A stretch of DNA of 64,000 bases, from positions 248,001-312,000 of the forward strand of contig NZ_QJHL01000003.1 in assembly GCF_003202405.1 (NCBI RefSeq). Direction: 5' to 3'. Source of the stretch: Flavobacterium hydrophilum (GTDB taxonomy: Bacteria > Bacteroidota > Bacteroidia > Flavobacteriales > Flavobacteriaceae). Position numbers and translations under genes: made by a program. Below the pieces are notes generated by a model that was not told where the DNA came from, searched no databases, and worked only from the letters and a program-made list of their open reading frames with translations. How positions within the stretch are numbered: the stretch's first letter is position 1; each line of letters opens with the position of its first letter. This document shows, in pieces, positions 28,463 to 36,650 of this stretch.

Positions 28463-29974
28463 ATGCAATTTCTAAAATCAAAAATCCTGTTATTATTGTT
28501 TTTTTTATCGCTTGCCGTAAACGCACAGCAGCAAAAAGACAATATAAAAGACGGATTTTATCAAAATCCGATATTTACAGGCGATTATCCTGATCCGTCC
28601 ATAATTAGGGATGGTGAGGATTATTATATTGTGCACTCCTCATTTAATTATTATCCCGGATTGTTAATCTGGACATCAAAGGATCTCATCAACTGGAAAC
28701 CCGTTACACATGCGCTCAAAAAAAGTGTTGGCTCGGTCTGGGCTCCCGATTTAGTAAAACTCAATAGCAAATTTTACATCTATTTTCCGGCTAACGAAAC
28801 CAATTATGTTGTTTGGGCAGATTCGATAAACGGTCCGTGGAGCGATCCCATCGATTTAAAAATTGGCAATATTGATCCCGGACATTTTACAGATGATAAA
28901 GGGAATCGGTATTTATATTTCAGCAATGGAAGTTATGTTCCGCTTTCAAAAGAGGGTTTAGCAGTTTCAGGAGAAAGCAAACAGGTTTATGATGGATGGA
29001 AAATCCCTTCAGAATGGTCTATTGAATGTTTTTGTATGGAAGGCCCAAAAGTTTTTAAAAGAGGTGATTACTATTATTTGACCACTGCCGAAGGAGGAAC
29101 TGCAGGACCTGCAACAAGCCACATGGTAATTTCAGCAAGGTCAAAATCGCCTTTGGGACCTTGGGAAAATTCACCTCATAATCCAATTTTAAGAACAAAT
29201 GACACTTCCGAAAAATGGTGGTCAAAAGGTCACGCCACACTAATTGATGATGTCAAAGGAAATTGGTGGATGGTTTTTCACGGTTACGAAAATGGCTATT
29301 ACAACATGGGACGCCAGACATTGCTTCAGCCTGTAGAATGGACAAAAGACGGCTGGTACAAAATGAAGGATGATATTAAAACGGAGGTTCCAATAAAAAA
29401 GCCGGCAGGACAAAACATAAAGAGTAATTTCACACTTTCTGATACTTTTACTGGAACGAACCTCAATCCGCAATGGCAATTTTTTGATGAGTTCGATTCC
29501 AGAAGAGTCACATTTTCTTCAAACGGAATAAAAATCAAAGGAAAAGGAACAGGTATTGGTCAAAGTTCGCCCTTGTTGTGTACACCTTCAGACCATTCGT
29601 ACACTGCAGATGTAGAGGTTCAAATAGAAGGCAATGCTTCGGCAGGATTAGTTCTTTTCTATGATACTAAATTATTTACCGGAATCGCTTTCGATAAAGA
29701 AAATATAATGGCGATCCTTAGAGTATGGCAATTTCCTACTGTAAAAGGAGTGAATAAAACACACTTATTTTTACGCCTCGAAAAAAAGGAACAGGTAGTA
29801 AATATGTTGTACAGCATCAACGGAAAGGATTGGTTAAAAATCGAAAATTCTGCTGAGGTAAGCTATTTCAACCATAATGTACAGAGTGGCTTTATGAGTC
29901 TTCGTTTAGGACTTGCCTCCGTTGGAGAAGGTTCGGTGACGTTTAGGAATTTTGTTTATAGCCCTTTGAAATAA
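28463..29974 (+). CDS. glycoside hydrolase family 43, probable alpha-L-arabinofuranosidase or beta-xylosidase
   Basis: A 503-residue protein with signal peptide (LAVNAQ) starting at the ATG at 28463. The five-bladed beta-propeller carries the GH43 triad: Asp44 in DYPDPS (base), Asp96 in WAPDLV (pKa modulator) and Glu193 in CMEGPKV (acid). A C-terminal beta-sandwich (about 330-500, LRLGLASVGEGSVTFRNF) follows, as in GH43 members with a DUF1349-type module. In xyloglucan loci GH43 enzymes remove arabinofuranose from side chains; GH43 also contains xylosidases, and I cannot separate the two. The RAYT gene begins two bases after it. Confidence 0.9.
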   Translation: MQFLKSKILLLLFFLSLAVNAQQQKDNIKDGFYQNPIFTGDYPDPSIIRDGEDYYIVHSSFNYYPGLLIWTSKDLINWKPVTHALKKSVGSVWAPDLVKLNSKFYIYFPANETNYVVWADSINGPWSDPIDLKIGNIDPGHFTDDKGNRYLYFSNGSYVPLSKEGLAVSGESKQVYDGWKIPSEWSIECFCMEGPKVFKRGDYYYLTTAEGGTAGPATSHMVISARSKSPLGPWENSPHNPILRTNDTSEKWWSKGHATLIDDVKGNWWMVFHGYENGYYNMGRQTLLQPVEWTKDGWYKMKDDIKTEVPIKKPAGQNIKSNFTLSDTFTGTNLNPQWQFFDEFDSRRVTFSSNGIKIKGKGTGIGQSSPLLCTPSDHSYTADVEVQIEGNASAGLVLFYDTKLFTGIAFDKENIMAILRVWQFPTVKGVNKTHLFLRLEKKEQVVNMLYSINGKDWLKIENSAEVSYFNHNVQSGFMSLRLGLASVGEGSVTFRNFVYSPLK

Positions 29975-29975
29975 A

Positions 29976-30572
29976 ATGGTTAAATTTCAAAGTAAATATC
30001 GAGTTGAAACCGCGAGGGCTAAGTGGTGGAATTATGATAATCCCGGAGATTATTTTATTACAATTTGCACCAAAAATAGAGATCCTTTATTTGGATACAT
30101 AAAGGATGGAGAAATGATATTGAATGAATATGGTCAAATTATATTAGATTGTTGGCTGGATTTACCGAATCACTATGATAATATTATTTTGGGAGAATTT
30201 CAAATAATGCCCAATCATATTCATTGCATCGTTGGAGTGAATGATTCAAAAATAATAATTCCCGATTCGGATGACGTAGAGACGGGTTTAAAACCCGTCT
30301 GTACCGAACCCGTCTGTACCGCGGGTAATATGGCAGATAATTTTGTGATTGAAAATCCAAATAAAAAAAATCACGGTGTATTTGAATTTATTAGGGCATT
30401 AAAATCATTTTCGTCCCGGAAAATAAATGAAAGAAGAAATTCAAGAGGAGTTTCAAATTGGCAGGAAAGATTTCACGATCATATTATTAGGAATGAAGCA
30501 GAATATGATAGAATTAGAAATTATATCATAAATAATCCTAAGAAATGGGATGAGGATTGTTTTTATACGTAG
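29976..30572 (+). mobile_element. REP-associated tyrosine transposase (RAYT), Y1 HUH family
   Basis: A 198-residue Y1-type transposase: HUH metal motif H81-I-H83 in MPNHIHCIV, catalytic tyrosine probably Tyr177 in NEAEYDRIR, and the N-terminal YFITICTKNR strand typical of RAYTs. RAYTs are single-copy, IS200/IS605-related enzymes that nick and move REP palindromes and do not carry their own ends. Here the gene is surrounded by GTAG-headed palindromes, one of which (30276-30300) lies inside the coding frame between the catalytic histidines and the tyrosine. That adds a Cys/Pro-rich insert (about residues 101-115). It interrupts the PUL between GH43 and GH95. Confidence 0.93.
30276..30315 (+). 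repeat. REP repeat copy 2, inside the RAYT coding frame
   Basis: GTAG (30276-30279), stem AGACGGGTTT (30280-30289), central A, and stem AAACCCGTCT (30291-30300), then a half-site at 30308-30315. It is translated in frame without a stop codon. Confidence 0.9.
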
Positions 30573-30593
30573 AGACGGGTTTGAAACCCGTCT
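30569..30593 (+). repeat. REP repeat copy 3, overlapping the RAYT stop codon
   Basis: GTAG (30569-30572) contains the TAG stop codon of the transposase gene. The 10-bp stem with a single central base follows at 30573-30593. Confidence 0.92.
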
Positions 30594-30626
30594 GCATTTA
30601 TGTGTGAATTGAAATAATTGCGATGG

Positions 30627-30651
30627 GTAGAGACGGGTTTCAAACCCGTCT
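30627..30651 (+). repeat. REP repeat copy 4
   Basis: GTAG (30627-30630) followed by the perfect 10-bp stem (30631-30640 with 30642-30651) around a central C. It lies 54 bases before the start of the GH95 gene, in the same orientation as copies 1-3. Confidence 0.92.
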
Positions 30652-30704
30652 GTACTGAATACCGTTTGTACCGATTCAGAATTTTTAGATTAAAATCATT
30701 TTTT

Positions 30705-33098
30705 ATGAAAAAGTTATATTTAGTTTTTATCATTTCCATTTTTTGTGGAAAAATTACAGCACAGTCCAGTCATATTTTATGGTACAACCAGCCAGCCGAT
30801 TTTTTTGAAGAAACACTGGTTTTAGGAAACGGAAAAATGGGGGCAACCGTTTTTGGCGGAGCTAATTCAGATAAAATTTATCTGAATGACATCACGCTTT
30901 GGTCGGGTGAGCCTGTAAATGCGAATATGAGCCCTGAAGCATACAAAAATATCCCGGCGATTCGTGAAGCGTTAAAAAACGAAAACTATAAACTGGCCGA
31001 AGAGCTAAACAAAAAAATCCAGGGAAAAAACTCAGAGAAGTATGCGCCTTTAGGGACATTGGAAATCAATAATTCAGAGAAAGGAAAAGCAGTAAATTAC
31101 CATCGTGAACTTGATATTTCAAATGCTATCTCAAAAGTAAGTTACGAAATGGCTGGTATAAAATATACCCGGGAATATTTTGTCTCGGCTCCGGATCAAA
31201 TTATGATAATCAAATTGAAAAGTGATCAAAAGGGAGCTCTAAATTTTGATATTAATTTAAAAAGCCTTTTAAAGTCAAATGTCGAAGTAAGAAATAATAT
31301 CTTAGTAATGACAGGTGCTGCTCCAATTCATGAAAATGCAGGATATAATGTTGTGTCAAAATATCTGAACATAAAAGAAAGAGGGACAAGATTTACGACT
31401 TTAGTCCAAATTAAAAAAACAGACGGAAAAATTACAAGTTCCAGAGAAACCTTAACCTTAAAAGACGCGACAGAAGCTATTATTTATGTTTCAGTAGCCA
31501 CAAGTTTTAATGGTTTTAACAAAAATCCAGCAAGCGAAGGTTTAGATGACGTATCAATTGCAGTACAAAATCTAAACAAAGCCTATGAAAAACCATTCGA
31601 TAAATTAAAAGAATCTCATATTGCCGATTACCACAAATTCTACAATCGTGTCACTTTAGACTTAGGAAAAACCACCGCTCCCAATTTAGCGACTGACGAA
31701 CGTTTATTGCGCTACGCTGACGGAAAAGAAGACAAAAACCTCGAAATTTTATATTTCAATTTCGGTCGTTATTTACTCATCAGTTCGTCAAGAACTATGG
31801 GCGTTCCTGCGAATTTGCAGGGACTTTGGAATCCGCATTTGAGTCCGCCATGGAGCAGTAATTATACCATGAACATCAACGTGGAAGAAAATTACTGGCT
31901 GGCAGAAAACACAAACCTTTCAGAAATGCATTTGCCATTGCTGAGTTTCATTAAAAACCTTTCGGTAACCGGAAAAATTACAGCAAAGACTTTTTATGGA
32001 GTGGATAAAGGCTGGGCTGCAGGGCACAATTCAGATATCTGGGCTATGACCAATCCGGTTGGTCAATTCGGAAAAGAAGAACCTATGTGGGCCTGCTGGC
32101 CAATGGCGGGTGCATGGTTAAGTACACATATTTGGGAACATTATATTTTTACACAAGACAAAAACTATTTAAAAAATGAAGGTTATCCGCTGATGAAAGG
32201 CGCTGCCGAATTTTGTCTGGGCTGGCTTGTACCCGATAAAAATGGAAATCTAATCACTTCGCCATCAACTTCACCTGAAAATCAGTATAAACTTGCAGAT
32301 GGTTTCGTGGGAGCGACACTTTATGGAGGAACAGCTGATTTGGCGATGATTCGTGAATGTTTTGATAAAACAATCAAAGCTTCAAAAATTTTAAATACTG
32401 ATGCTGATTTCAGAACCAAACTAGAAAAAACACTTGTAAAACTACATCCGTATCAAATTGGTAAAAAAGGAAACTTACAGGAATGGTATTTTGATTGGGA
32501 AGATAAAGATCCAAAACACCGCCATCAGTCACAATTATTCGGACTGTTTCCGGGCGATCATATTACACCTTTAAAAACTCCGGATCTGGCAGAAGCATCT
32601 AAAAAAACACTCGAAATAAAAGGGGATGAAACAACAGGCTGGTCAAAGGGTTGGCGAATTAATCTCTGGGCAAGGCTGTGGGACGGAAACCGTGCTTATA
32701 AAATGTACCGTGAATTGCTTCGTTACGTAGACCCGGATGGAAAGAAAACCGAAAAACCAAGAAGAGGCGGAGGAACATACCCGAATTTATTCGACGCGCA
32801 TCCGCCATTTCAAATCGATGGTAATTTTGGTGGTGCAGCTGCCGTTGTAGAAATGTTAGTGCAGTCAGATGAAAACGAAATCAGATTATTGCCGGCTTTA
32901 CCCGATGCCTGGGAAACCGGAAATGTAAAAGGAATCTGCGCCCGCGGTGGATTTGAAATCGCTATGGAATGGAATAATAAAAAACTAACAAAAATTTCAG
33001 TTTCTTCTAAAAATGGAGGAAAAACAACTTTAATCAGCGGTGATAAAAAACAAGATATCACATTGAAAAAAGGGCAGAAAATAGGGATAGACTGGTAA
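30705..33098 (+). CDS. glycoside hydrolase family 95, probable alpha-1,2-L-fucosidase
   Basis: A 797-residue protein. The ATG at 30705 begins the signal peptide (ends KITAQ); the upstream ATG at 30618 is rejected because its first residues are translated repeat copy 4. Family signs are the N-terminal beta domain (WYNQPADFFEETLVLGNGKMGA, LWSGEP), the (alpha/alpha)6 barrel with NLQGLWNPHLSPPWSSNYTMNINVEENYW, and the C-terminal DGNFGGAAAVVEMLVQS. GH95 enzymes remove terminal alpha-linked fucose or L-galactose by inversion; fucosylated xyloglucan is the expected substrate here. It is the last PUL gene and is followed by a strong terminator. Confidence 0.93.
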   Translation: MKKLYLVFIISIFCGKITAQSSHILWYNQPADFFEETLVLGNGKMGATVFGGANSDKIYLNDITLWSGEPVNANMSPEAYKNIPAIREALKNENYKLAEELNKKIQGKNSEKYAPLGTLEINNSEKGKAVNYHRELDISNAISKVSYEMAGIKYTREYFVSAPDQIMIIKLKSDQKGALNFDINLKSLLKSNVEVRNNILVMTGAAPIHENAGYNVVSKYLNIKERGTRFTTLVQIKKTDGKITSSRETLTLKDATEAIIYVSVATSFNGFNKNPASEGLDDVSIAVQNLNKAYEKPFDKLKESHIADYHKFYNRVTLDLGKTTAPNLATDERLLRYADGKEDKNLEILYFNFGRYLLISSSRTMGVPANLQGLWNPHLSPPWSSNYTMNINVEENYWLAENTNLSEMHLPLLSFIKNLSVTGKITAKTFYGVDKGWAAGHNSDIWAMTNPVGQFGKEEPMWACWPMAGAWLSTHIWEHYIFTQDKNYLKNEGYPLMKGAAEFCLGWLVPDKNGNLITSPSTSPENQYKLADGFVGATLYGGTADLAMIRECFDKTIKASKILNTDADFRTKLEKTLVKLHPYQIGKKGNLQEWYFDWEDKDPKHRHQSQLFGLFPGDHITPLKTPDLAEASKKTLEIKGDETTGWSKGWRINLWARLWDGNRAYKMYRELLRYVDPDGKKTEKPRRGGGTYPNLFDAHPPFQIDGNFGGAAAVVEMLVQSDENEIRLLPALPDAWETGNVKGICARGGFEIAMEWNNKKLTKISVSSKNGGKTTLISGDKKQDITLKKGQKIGIDW

Positions 33099-33103
33099 TA
33101 TAA

Positions 33104-33134
33104 AATAGAGATACCTAACTTAGGTATCTCTATT
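33104..33134 (+). terminator. terminator at the end of the PUL
   Basis: A perfect 14-bp inverted repeat (33104-33117 with 33121-33134) and a three-base loop, followed by a short T-rich stretch, six bases after the GH95 stop. Confidence 0.8.
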
Positions 33135-33179
33135 CTGTTTTAATAACTCTTCTGATTAACAAAACAATAGAACCCATAA

Positions 33180-33210
33180 TTGTAAAGCAACCTAATTTTA
33201 ATTAACTTTG
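33180..33210 (+). promoter_or_regulatory. promoter of the Panacea-type gene
   Basis: TTG (33180-33182), a 20-base spacer and TAACTTTG (33203-33210) match the Bacteroidota consensus fully, 20 bases before the ATG at 33230. It makes the following genes a transcription unit separate from the PUL. Confidence 0.7.
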
Positions 33211-33229
33211 AAAATATATTTTTATAATT

Positions 33230-33691
33230 ATGTCTTACAATCCAACAACAGTGGCTAATTATTTCATAGAGAAATATTCCAAAAATGGAGATCTTACCCC
33301 TATGAAAATTATCAAGCTAACCTATATTGCATATGGCTGGTATCTGGCGCTGACAGATAAACAACAAAAGCTTATTGATGAAAACCCGATTGCCTGGGAT
33401 TTTGGCCCTGTGTTCCCTTCTTTGTATTACAGTATCAAACAATACAAAAAAGAAAAAATCACTGAAAAAATTCCAAATGCTACCAAAAACGAAAAAATAG
33501 CAAGTGAAGATGAACAGTTTTTAGACAAGATATGGGAAGTATACGGAAGGTTTGATGGTGTATATTTAAGTGCCTTAACCCATATTGATGGAACTCCCTG
33601 GCAAAAAGTATATCGAAAGGATTTGAATGCAGTTATTTCTGATGAGGACATTTTTGAGCATTATAAAAAGTTAAAACCAATTTCTACTTAA
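33230..33691 (+). CDS. Panacea (SocA/GepA, DUF4065) domain protein, probable antitoxin
   Basis: A 153-residue cytosolic protein. The N-terminal half (VANYFIEKY, PMKIIKLTYIAYGWYLAL, NPIAWDFGPVFPSLYYSIK) is the Panacea/SocA-like domain, and a C-terminal helix pair ends in DEDIFEHYKKLK. Panacea domains act as antitoxins against many unrelated toxins; SocA in Caulobacter is a proteolytic adaptor for SocB. The next gene starts two bases after its stop and encodes a small membrane protein, which fits a PanA-toxin pair. It has its own promoter. A role unrelated to toxin-antitoxin, such as in phage-associated GepA proteins, cannot be excluded. Confidence 0.85.
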   Translation: MSYNPTTVANYFIEKYSKNGDLTPMKIIKLTYIAYGWYLALTDKQQKLIDENPIAWDFGPVFPSLYYSIKQYKKEKITEKIPNATKNEKIASEDEQFLDKIWEVYGRFDGVYLSALTHIDGTPWQKVYRKDLNAVISDEDIFEHYKKLKPIST

Positions 33692-33692
33692 G

Positions 33693-34046
33693 ATGTCGTT
33701 ACTCAATTTAAGCCAGATTTCTATTGAAAATAGTGCCGCAGTCAGTCCTATGGATATCGATAACGCCCGCATACAAAATCAAATCCTTGAAGACAGGCTC
33801 GGAAATGCAAAAGTAGGGCGGTTTATTGAAGACACGATTTTACGAAGATATCTTACTTATATTTTCTCTTTTATTATTTTCCTGTGGTTGGCAGCAGTTG
33901 TCTCAATTTTGTATTTCAATCACAATCTTCTGAATCTGAATCTTTCAGAAAATGTACTGATAACTTTATTGACAACTTCGTCTGTAAATGTAATCGGAAT
34001 GATGCTGATTATTCTGAAAAATTTATTCCCTCAGGTACCAAATTAG
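33693..34046 (+). CDS. small two-helix membrane protein, candidate partner or toxin of the Panacea protein
   Basis: A 117-residue protein beginning one base after the Panacea gene. A charged N-terminal region (about 1-50, with IDNARIQNQILEDR) may be a coiled coil. Two transmembrane helices follow (about 53-74 and 86-108). I recognise no known domain. Panacea-neutralised toxins include membrane-acting proteins, so a membrane toxin is an attractive guess, but the antitoxin-first order and large N-terminal domain would also fit a membrane-bound sensor or effector. No hydrolase motif is present. Confidence 0.75.
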   Translation: MSLLNLSQISIENSAAVSPMDIDNARIQNQILEDRLGNAKVGRFIEDTILRRYLTYIFSFIIFLWLAAVVSILYFNHNLLNLNLSENVLITLLTTSSVNVIGMMLIILKNLFPQVPN

Positions 34047-34103
34047 AGTCTTTAGGCTTTAATTATTTTTTAGGGCTGAGTTTATAATTAAAGCAACCCA
34101 ATA

Positions 34104-34553
34104 ATGGAAGAAATTATTCAAAAATATTTTTCTGATCCTCAATCTGAATTTGAATATATAGACAAAAATACATTTAATCAAGCAACTGAGCTCGAAGCAA
34201 TTGCTAAGGTTGAAAAAGAACTAAATATAAAACTTCCAAAAGACTATAGAGACTTTTTGTTAATCACAAATGGTTATGATGGTACTCTTGGTCAATCACA
34301 TGTACAATTCATTAGACTGGAAGAAGTTGTGAAATATACAGAAATGTATTGTGGCGAATTTTTTCCTTGGACAATTTATTTAGGCTCTGATGGGGGAAAC
34401 GAGATGTTTGTTCTTGACAAAAGAGAAAAACAATTACAATTCGGAGTAATGCCTTTTATTGGAAATAAGGAAGACTTTATAGCTCTCGGAAATACTTTTG
34501 AAGAGTTTGCAAAACACTTGTATTATAATGATTATTGGGACAACAAAACATAA
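34104..34553 (+). CDS. SMI1/KNR4 (SUKH) family protein, probable immunity protein
   Basis: A 149-residue protein with the SUKH core: an N-terminal helix with VEKELNIKLPKDYRDFLLITNGYDG, middle strands with a VQFIRLEEVVKY segment, and a C-terminal FIALGNTFEEFAKHL. SUKH proteins neutralise nuclease and other toxins delivered by contact-dependent or type VI/IX-linked systems, and orphan copies are common. No polymorphic toxin lies next to it; the nearest unusual genes are the Panacea pair 58 bases upstream. It may be an orphan immunity gene kept against toxins of neighbours. Confidence 0.85.
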   Translation: MEEIIQKYFSDPQSEFEYIDKNTFNQATELEAIAKVEKELNIKLPKDYRDFLLITNGYDGTLGQSHVQFIRLEEVVKYTEMYCGEFFPWTIYLGSDGGNEMFVLDKREKQLQFGVMPFIGNKEDFIALGNTFEEFAKHLYYNDYWDNKT

Positions 34554-34642
34554 TCGGTAATTTGATTATGCAAACTTAAAAACTTCATAAAGTATTTAAG
34601 GCTAATTACTCTTCACTAATTACTAAGGACTGAATGCTTAAA

Positions 34643-35173
34643 TTATTCTTTTTCTGAAGACTTTTCAGCATTCACTTTTTTCAGTCTTTCATATCCTTTT
34701 TCAATTGAAGGATATACAAAAGCCGCTACTTTTTTAATCGGATTATAAAAAATATAGTGATCTAAAGTTTCTTTCTTAGCGAAAGTGTGATTGAAATTAA
34801 TTTTTTCAAACAGCGCAATAAAAATACTTACGATCAAAACGGTTTTCAAAACTCTGAAAAAACCTCCACCCAATTTGTTGATCCATCCCAAATAAGCAAA
34901 ATCAGCTATTCCGGTTAAAATTTTTGCTAAAAAATAAACACCTATTACCACTAAAATAAAAGTCAGGATAAAAGCGGTAACCTGAACCGTGTTGGGATTC
35001 CAGGAAACATATTTTACAATAATATTTTTTAGAAAAGAAGAGAATTTAATGGCTATATAAATTCCTAACAGTAAAGAAATAAAAGAAGCAACTTCTACAA
35101 AAAGGCCATTTTTGATGCCTTTGTATAAACTGAAGGCTAAAAGTGCCCCTAAAATCATATCGAAAAAACTCAT
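34643..35173 (-). CDS. CvpA family inner-membrane protein
   Basis: A 176-residue protein with four predicted transmembrane helices (about 4-20, 27-48, 66-88 and 106-123) and a charged C-terminal tail. The start MSFFDMILGALLAFSLYKG and the GWINKLGGGFFRVLK segment are typical of the CvpA/colicin V production family, whose members matter for envelope integrity and bile or antimicrobial resistance in proteobacteria. It is transcribed alone and divergent from a lipoprotein gene. A 16-base AT-rich motif shared with the lepA 3' flank lies 12 bases past its stop. Confidence 0.88.
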   Translation of the reverse strand: MSFFDMILGALLAFSLYKGIKNGLFVEVASFISLLLGIYIAIKFSSFLKNIIVKYVSWNPNTVQVTAFILTFILVVIGVYFLAKILTGIADFAYLGWINKLGGGFFRVLKTVLIVSIFIALFEKINFNHTFAKKETLDHYIFYNPIKKVAAFVYPSIEKGYERLKKVNAEKSSEKE

Positions 35174-35183
35174 GTTGATTAAC

Positions 35184-35213
35184 TTTGAAATGGATTATAT
35201 ATTTCTATTTTTG
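35184..35213 (+). promoter_or_regulatory. promoter of the lipoprotein gene at 35229
   Basis: TTTG (35184-35187), an 18-base spacer and TATTTTTG (35206-35213) match the Bacteroidota consensus, 16 bases before the ATG. This supports the internal start at 35229 over the upstream ATG at 35112. Confidence 0.75.
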
Positions 35214-35228
35214 CGAAAAATAGATAAA

Positions 35229-36026
35229 ATGAGAAAAAGCGTATTAATTAAAATTCTTTTTGTTTTTTGCACTGTATTGTCGATGTCATGTTCAAATGAT
35301 GACGGCGGCAAAGATACTACATCAAATGAAAAATCAGTTCTAATAAAAAAAATAACAGAAACAGTTTATTTTTCCGATGGCTCAGAAACGAGCATAATGG
35401 ATTTTGCCTATGAGAATAAGATTTTGAAAAGTGTTACTACAAATACCCGGTATAAAACGGAATTTTTATATGATGGTGAAAAGATAAGTAAGATGAATTA
35501 CTTTAGAGATAATGTAGCTTCTGGTTCTGCTGTATTTCATTATAATGGAGATTTATTAAGCTATATCTATTCTGAAGGAGACCCGGATGAAAAAACGGAA
35601 TATTCATATGTTAATGGAATCCTTACTTCAGAAAAATCAGGTTATATGGATGAAAATAAATATATTATTCAAAGAGAATTATCCATTTCTTCTGATAATG
35701 CTAAGAATATAACCCAAATTATAAATAAGTCGTCCTTAACAGGTTCTGAAATAATTTCAAAAAACAACTATTTTTACGATAACAAGAACCACCCAATGAA
35801 ATTTATGAATAAATATTATCGGATGGTTTTTGTTGTAGAAGGATTTGGTGGACAAACGACGAATAATGTAGTGTCAAGAGAATCCTATTATCCGGTTAAT
35901 AACGAAGTCCCTGAATATTATATTTCTGAAATAATTTATAATAATGACAACTTTCCTGTAGAAATAAAAAAGATTTCGAAAGAAAGTAACAATGTAATTT
36001 CAAAAACGGTTATTGAATATCAATAA
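35229..36026 (+). CDS. lipoprotein of unknown function
   Basis: A 265-residue protein with a lipoprotein signal (SMSCSNDDGG). The body is a run of short beta-strands with recurring Tyr-rich turns (FAYENK, FLYDGEKISKMNYF, FHYNGDLLSYIYSEG, YSYVNGILTSEKSG), like the YD/Rhs-type or DUF4595-like repeats of Bacteroidota surface proteins. No catalytic motif is visible. The acidic residues right after the lipid-bearing cysteine suggest export to the cell surface. I cannot assign a function. Confidence 0.75.
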   Translation: MRKSVLIKILFVFCTVLSMSCSNDDGGKDTTSNEKSVLIKKITETVYFSDGSETSIMDFAYENKILKSVTTNTRYKTEFLYDGEKISKMNYFRDNVASGSAVFHYNGDLLSYIYSEGDPDEKTEYSYVNGILTSEKSGYMDENKYIIQRELSISSDNAKNITQIINKSSLTGSEIISKNNYFYDNKNHPMKFMNKYYRMVFVVEGFGGQTTNNVVSRESYYPVNNEVPEYYISEIIYNNDNFPVEIKKISKESNNVISKTVIEYQ

Positions 36027-36098
36027 ATAAAAATAGAGTCTTAAAATATTCATTCTGTGAAGTTTTCATAATTTTAATGTGGTTGGGTTTTAACTCCG

Positions 36099-36106
36099 TA
36101 TCTTTG
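36099..36106 (+). promoter_or_regulatory. putative -7 box before the 36168 gene
   Basis: TATCTTTG is a perfect TAnnTTTG match 61 bases before the ATG at 36168. No clear TTG is seen at the right distance upstream. Confidence 0.45.
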
Positions 36107-36167
36107 CAGGCTAAATTTTATGATTTTGTAATTTATAATTTACAATTCATAATTCACAATTATAAGA

Positions 36168-36524
36168 ATGTCCAGAGATACACAACTAAAAGAGCGCTGG
36201 GAAAAGCTCGTCGATATACTTTCCAATCAGTTTTCGCAAGGCGAAGATCTGGATCTGGATTCCATAATTTATCTTATTGGAGTTCAGGAACTCGGGAAAG
36301 TTCACCGTGAATTCAAAAAAGATGAAAAACTAAACCTGATGCATATTGCAATCTGCCGATTGTTGGAACCGTACGGTTTTTACGAATTCGAATATTTCGA
36401 CACAGATGGCTGGCCGCATTATAAAGTAAAAGAACAACTGCCAGCATTAAAAGCCGGTGAACAATCGGTTTTGATGAAAGAAGCGATTGTAAATTATTTT
36501 TTAGAAAGAGAACTGATTGATTAA
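36168..36524 (+). CDS. conserved protein of unknown function upstream of pheS
   Basis: A 118-residue soluble protein, helical at the N-terminus (TQLKERWEKLVDILSNQF) with a conserved-looking core (IIYLIGVQELGKVHREFKKDEKLNLMHIAI then YGFYEFEYFDTDGWPHY). I recognise no enzyme motif. The highly regular composition and absence of low-complexity sequence suggest a real, constrained protein. It is followed by pheS after 126 bases with its own promoter-like box, so an operon is not certain. Confidence 0.8.
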   Translation: MSRDTQLKERWEKLVDILSNQFSQGEDLDLDSIIYLIGVQELGKVHREFKKDEKLNLMHIAICRLLEPYGFYEFEYFDTDGWPHYKVKEQLPALKAGEQSVLMKEAIVNYFLERELID

Positions 36525-36626
36525 AAAACAGATATTGGAGAGAAGATTTTAGATTTTGGTCTGAAAATATAACAGAACTTTAGAAATACTTCTGACTTCT
36601 CACACCTAATATCTGACTTTTTTCCT

Positions 36627-36634
36627 TAAATTTG
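36627..36634 (+). promoter_or_regulatory. putative -7 box of the pheS promoter
   Basis: TAAATTTG matches TAnnTTTG, 16 bases before the ATG at 36651. The -33 element is unclear. Confidence 0.45.
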
Positions 36635-36650
36635 TACCCTCAATTGAAGA

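Noticed and set aside
29976..30572. An IS200/IS605 insertion sequence with its own ends
   Set aside because: The transposase has RAYT features and the flanking GTAG-headed palindromes are REP units, not IS200 left and right ends; no TnpB or target duplication is seen.
30618..30704. N-terminal extension of the GH95 protein
   Set aside because: These codons are the translated REP palindrome; the signal peptide begins at 30705.
35112..35228. N-terminal extension of the lipoprotein at 35229
   Set aside because: It overlaps the divergent CvpA coding region and a consensus promoter, and the lipoprotein signal starts at 35229.
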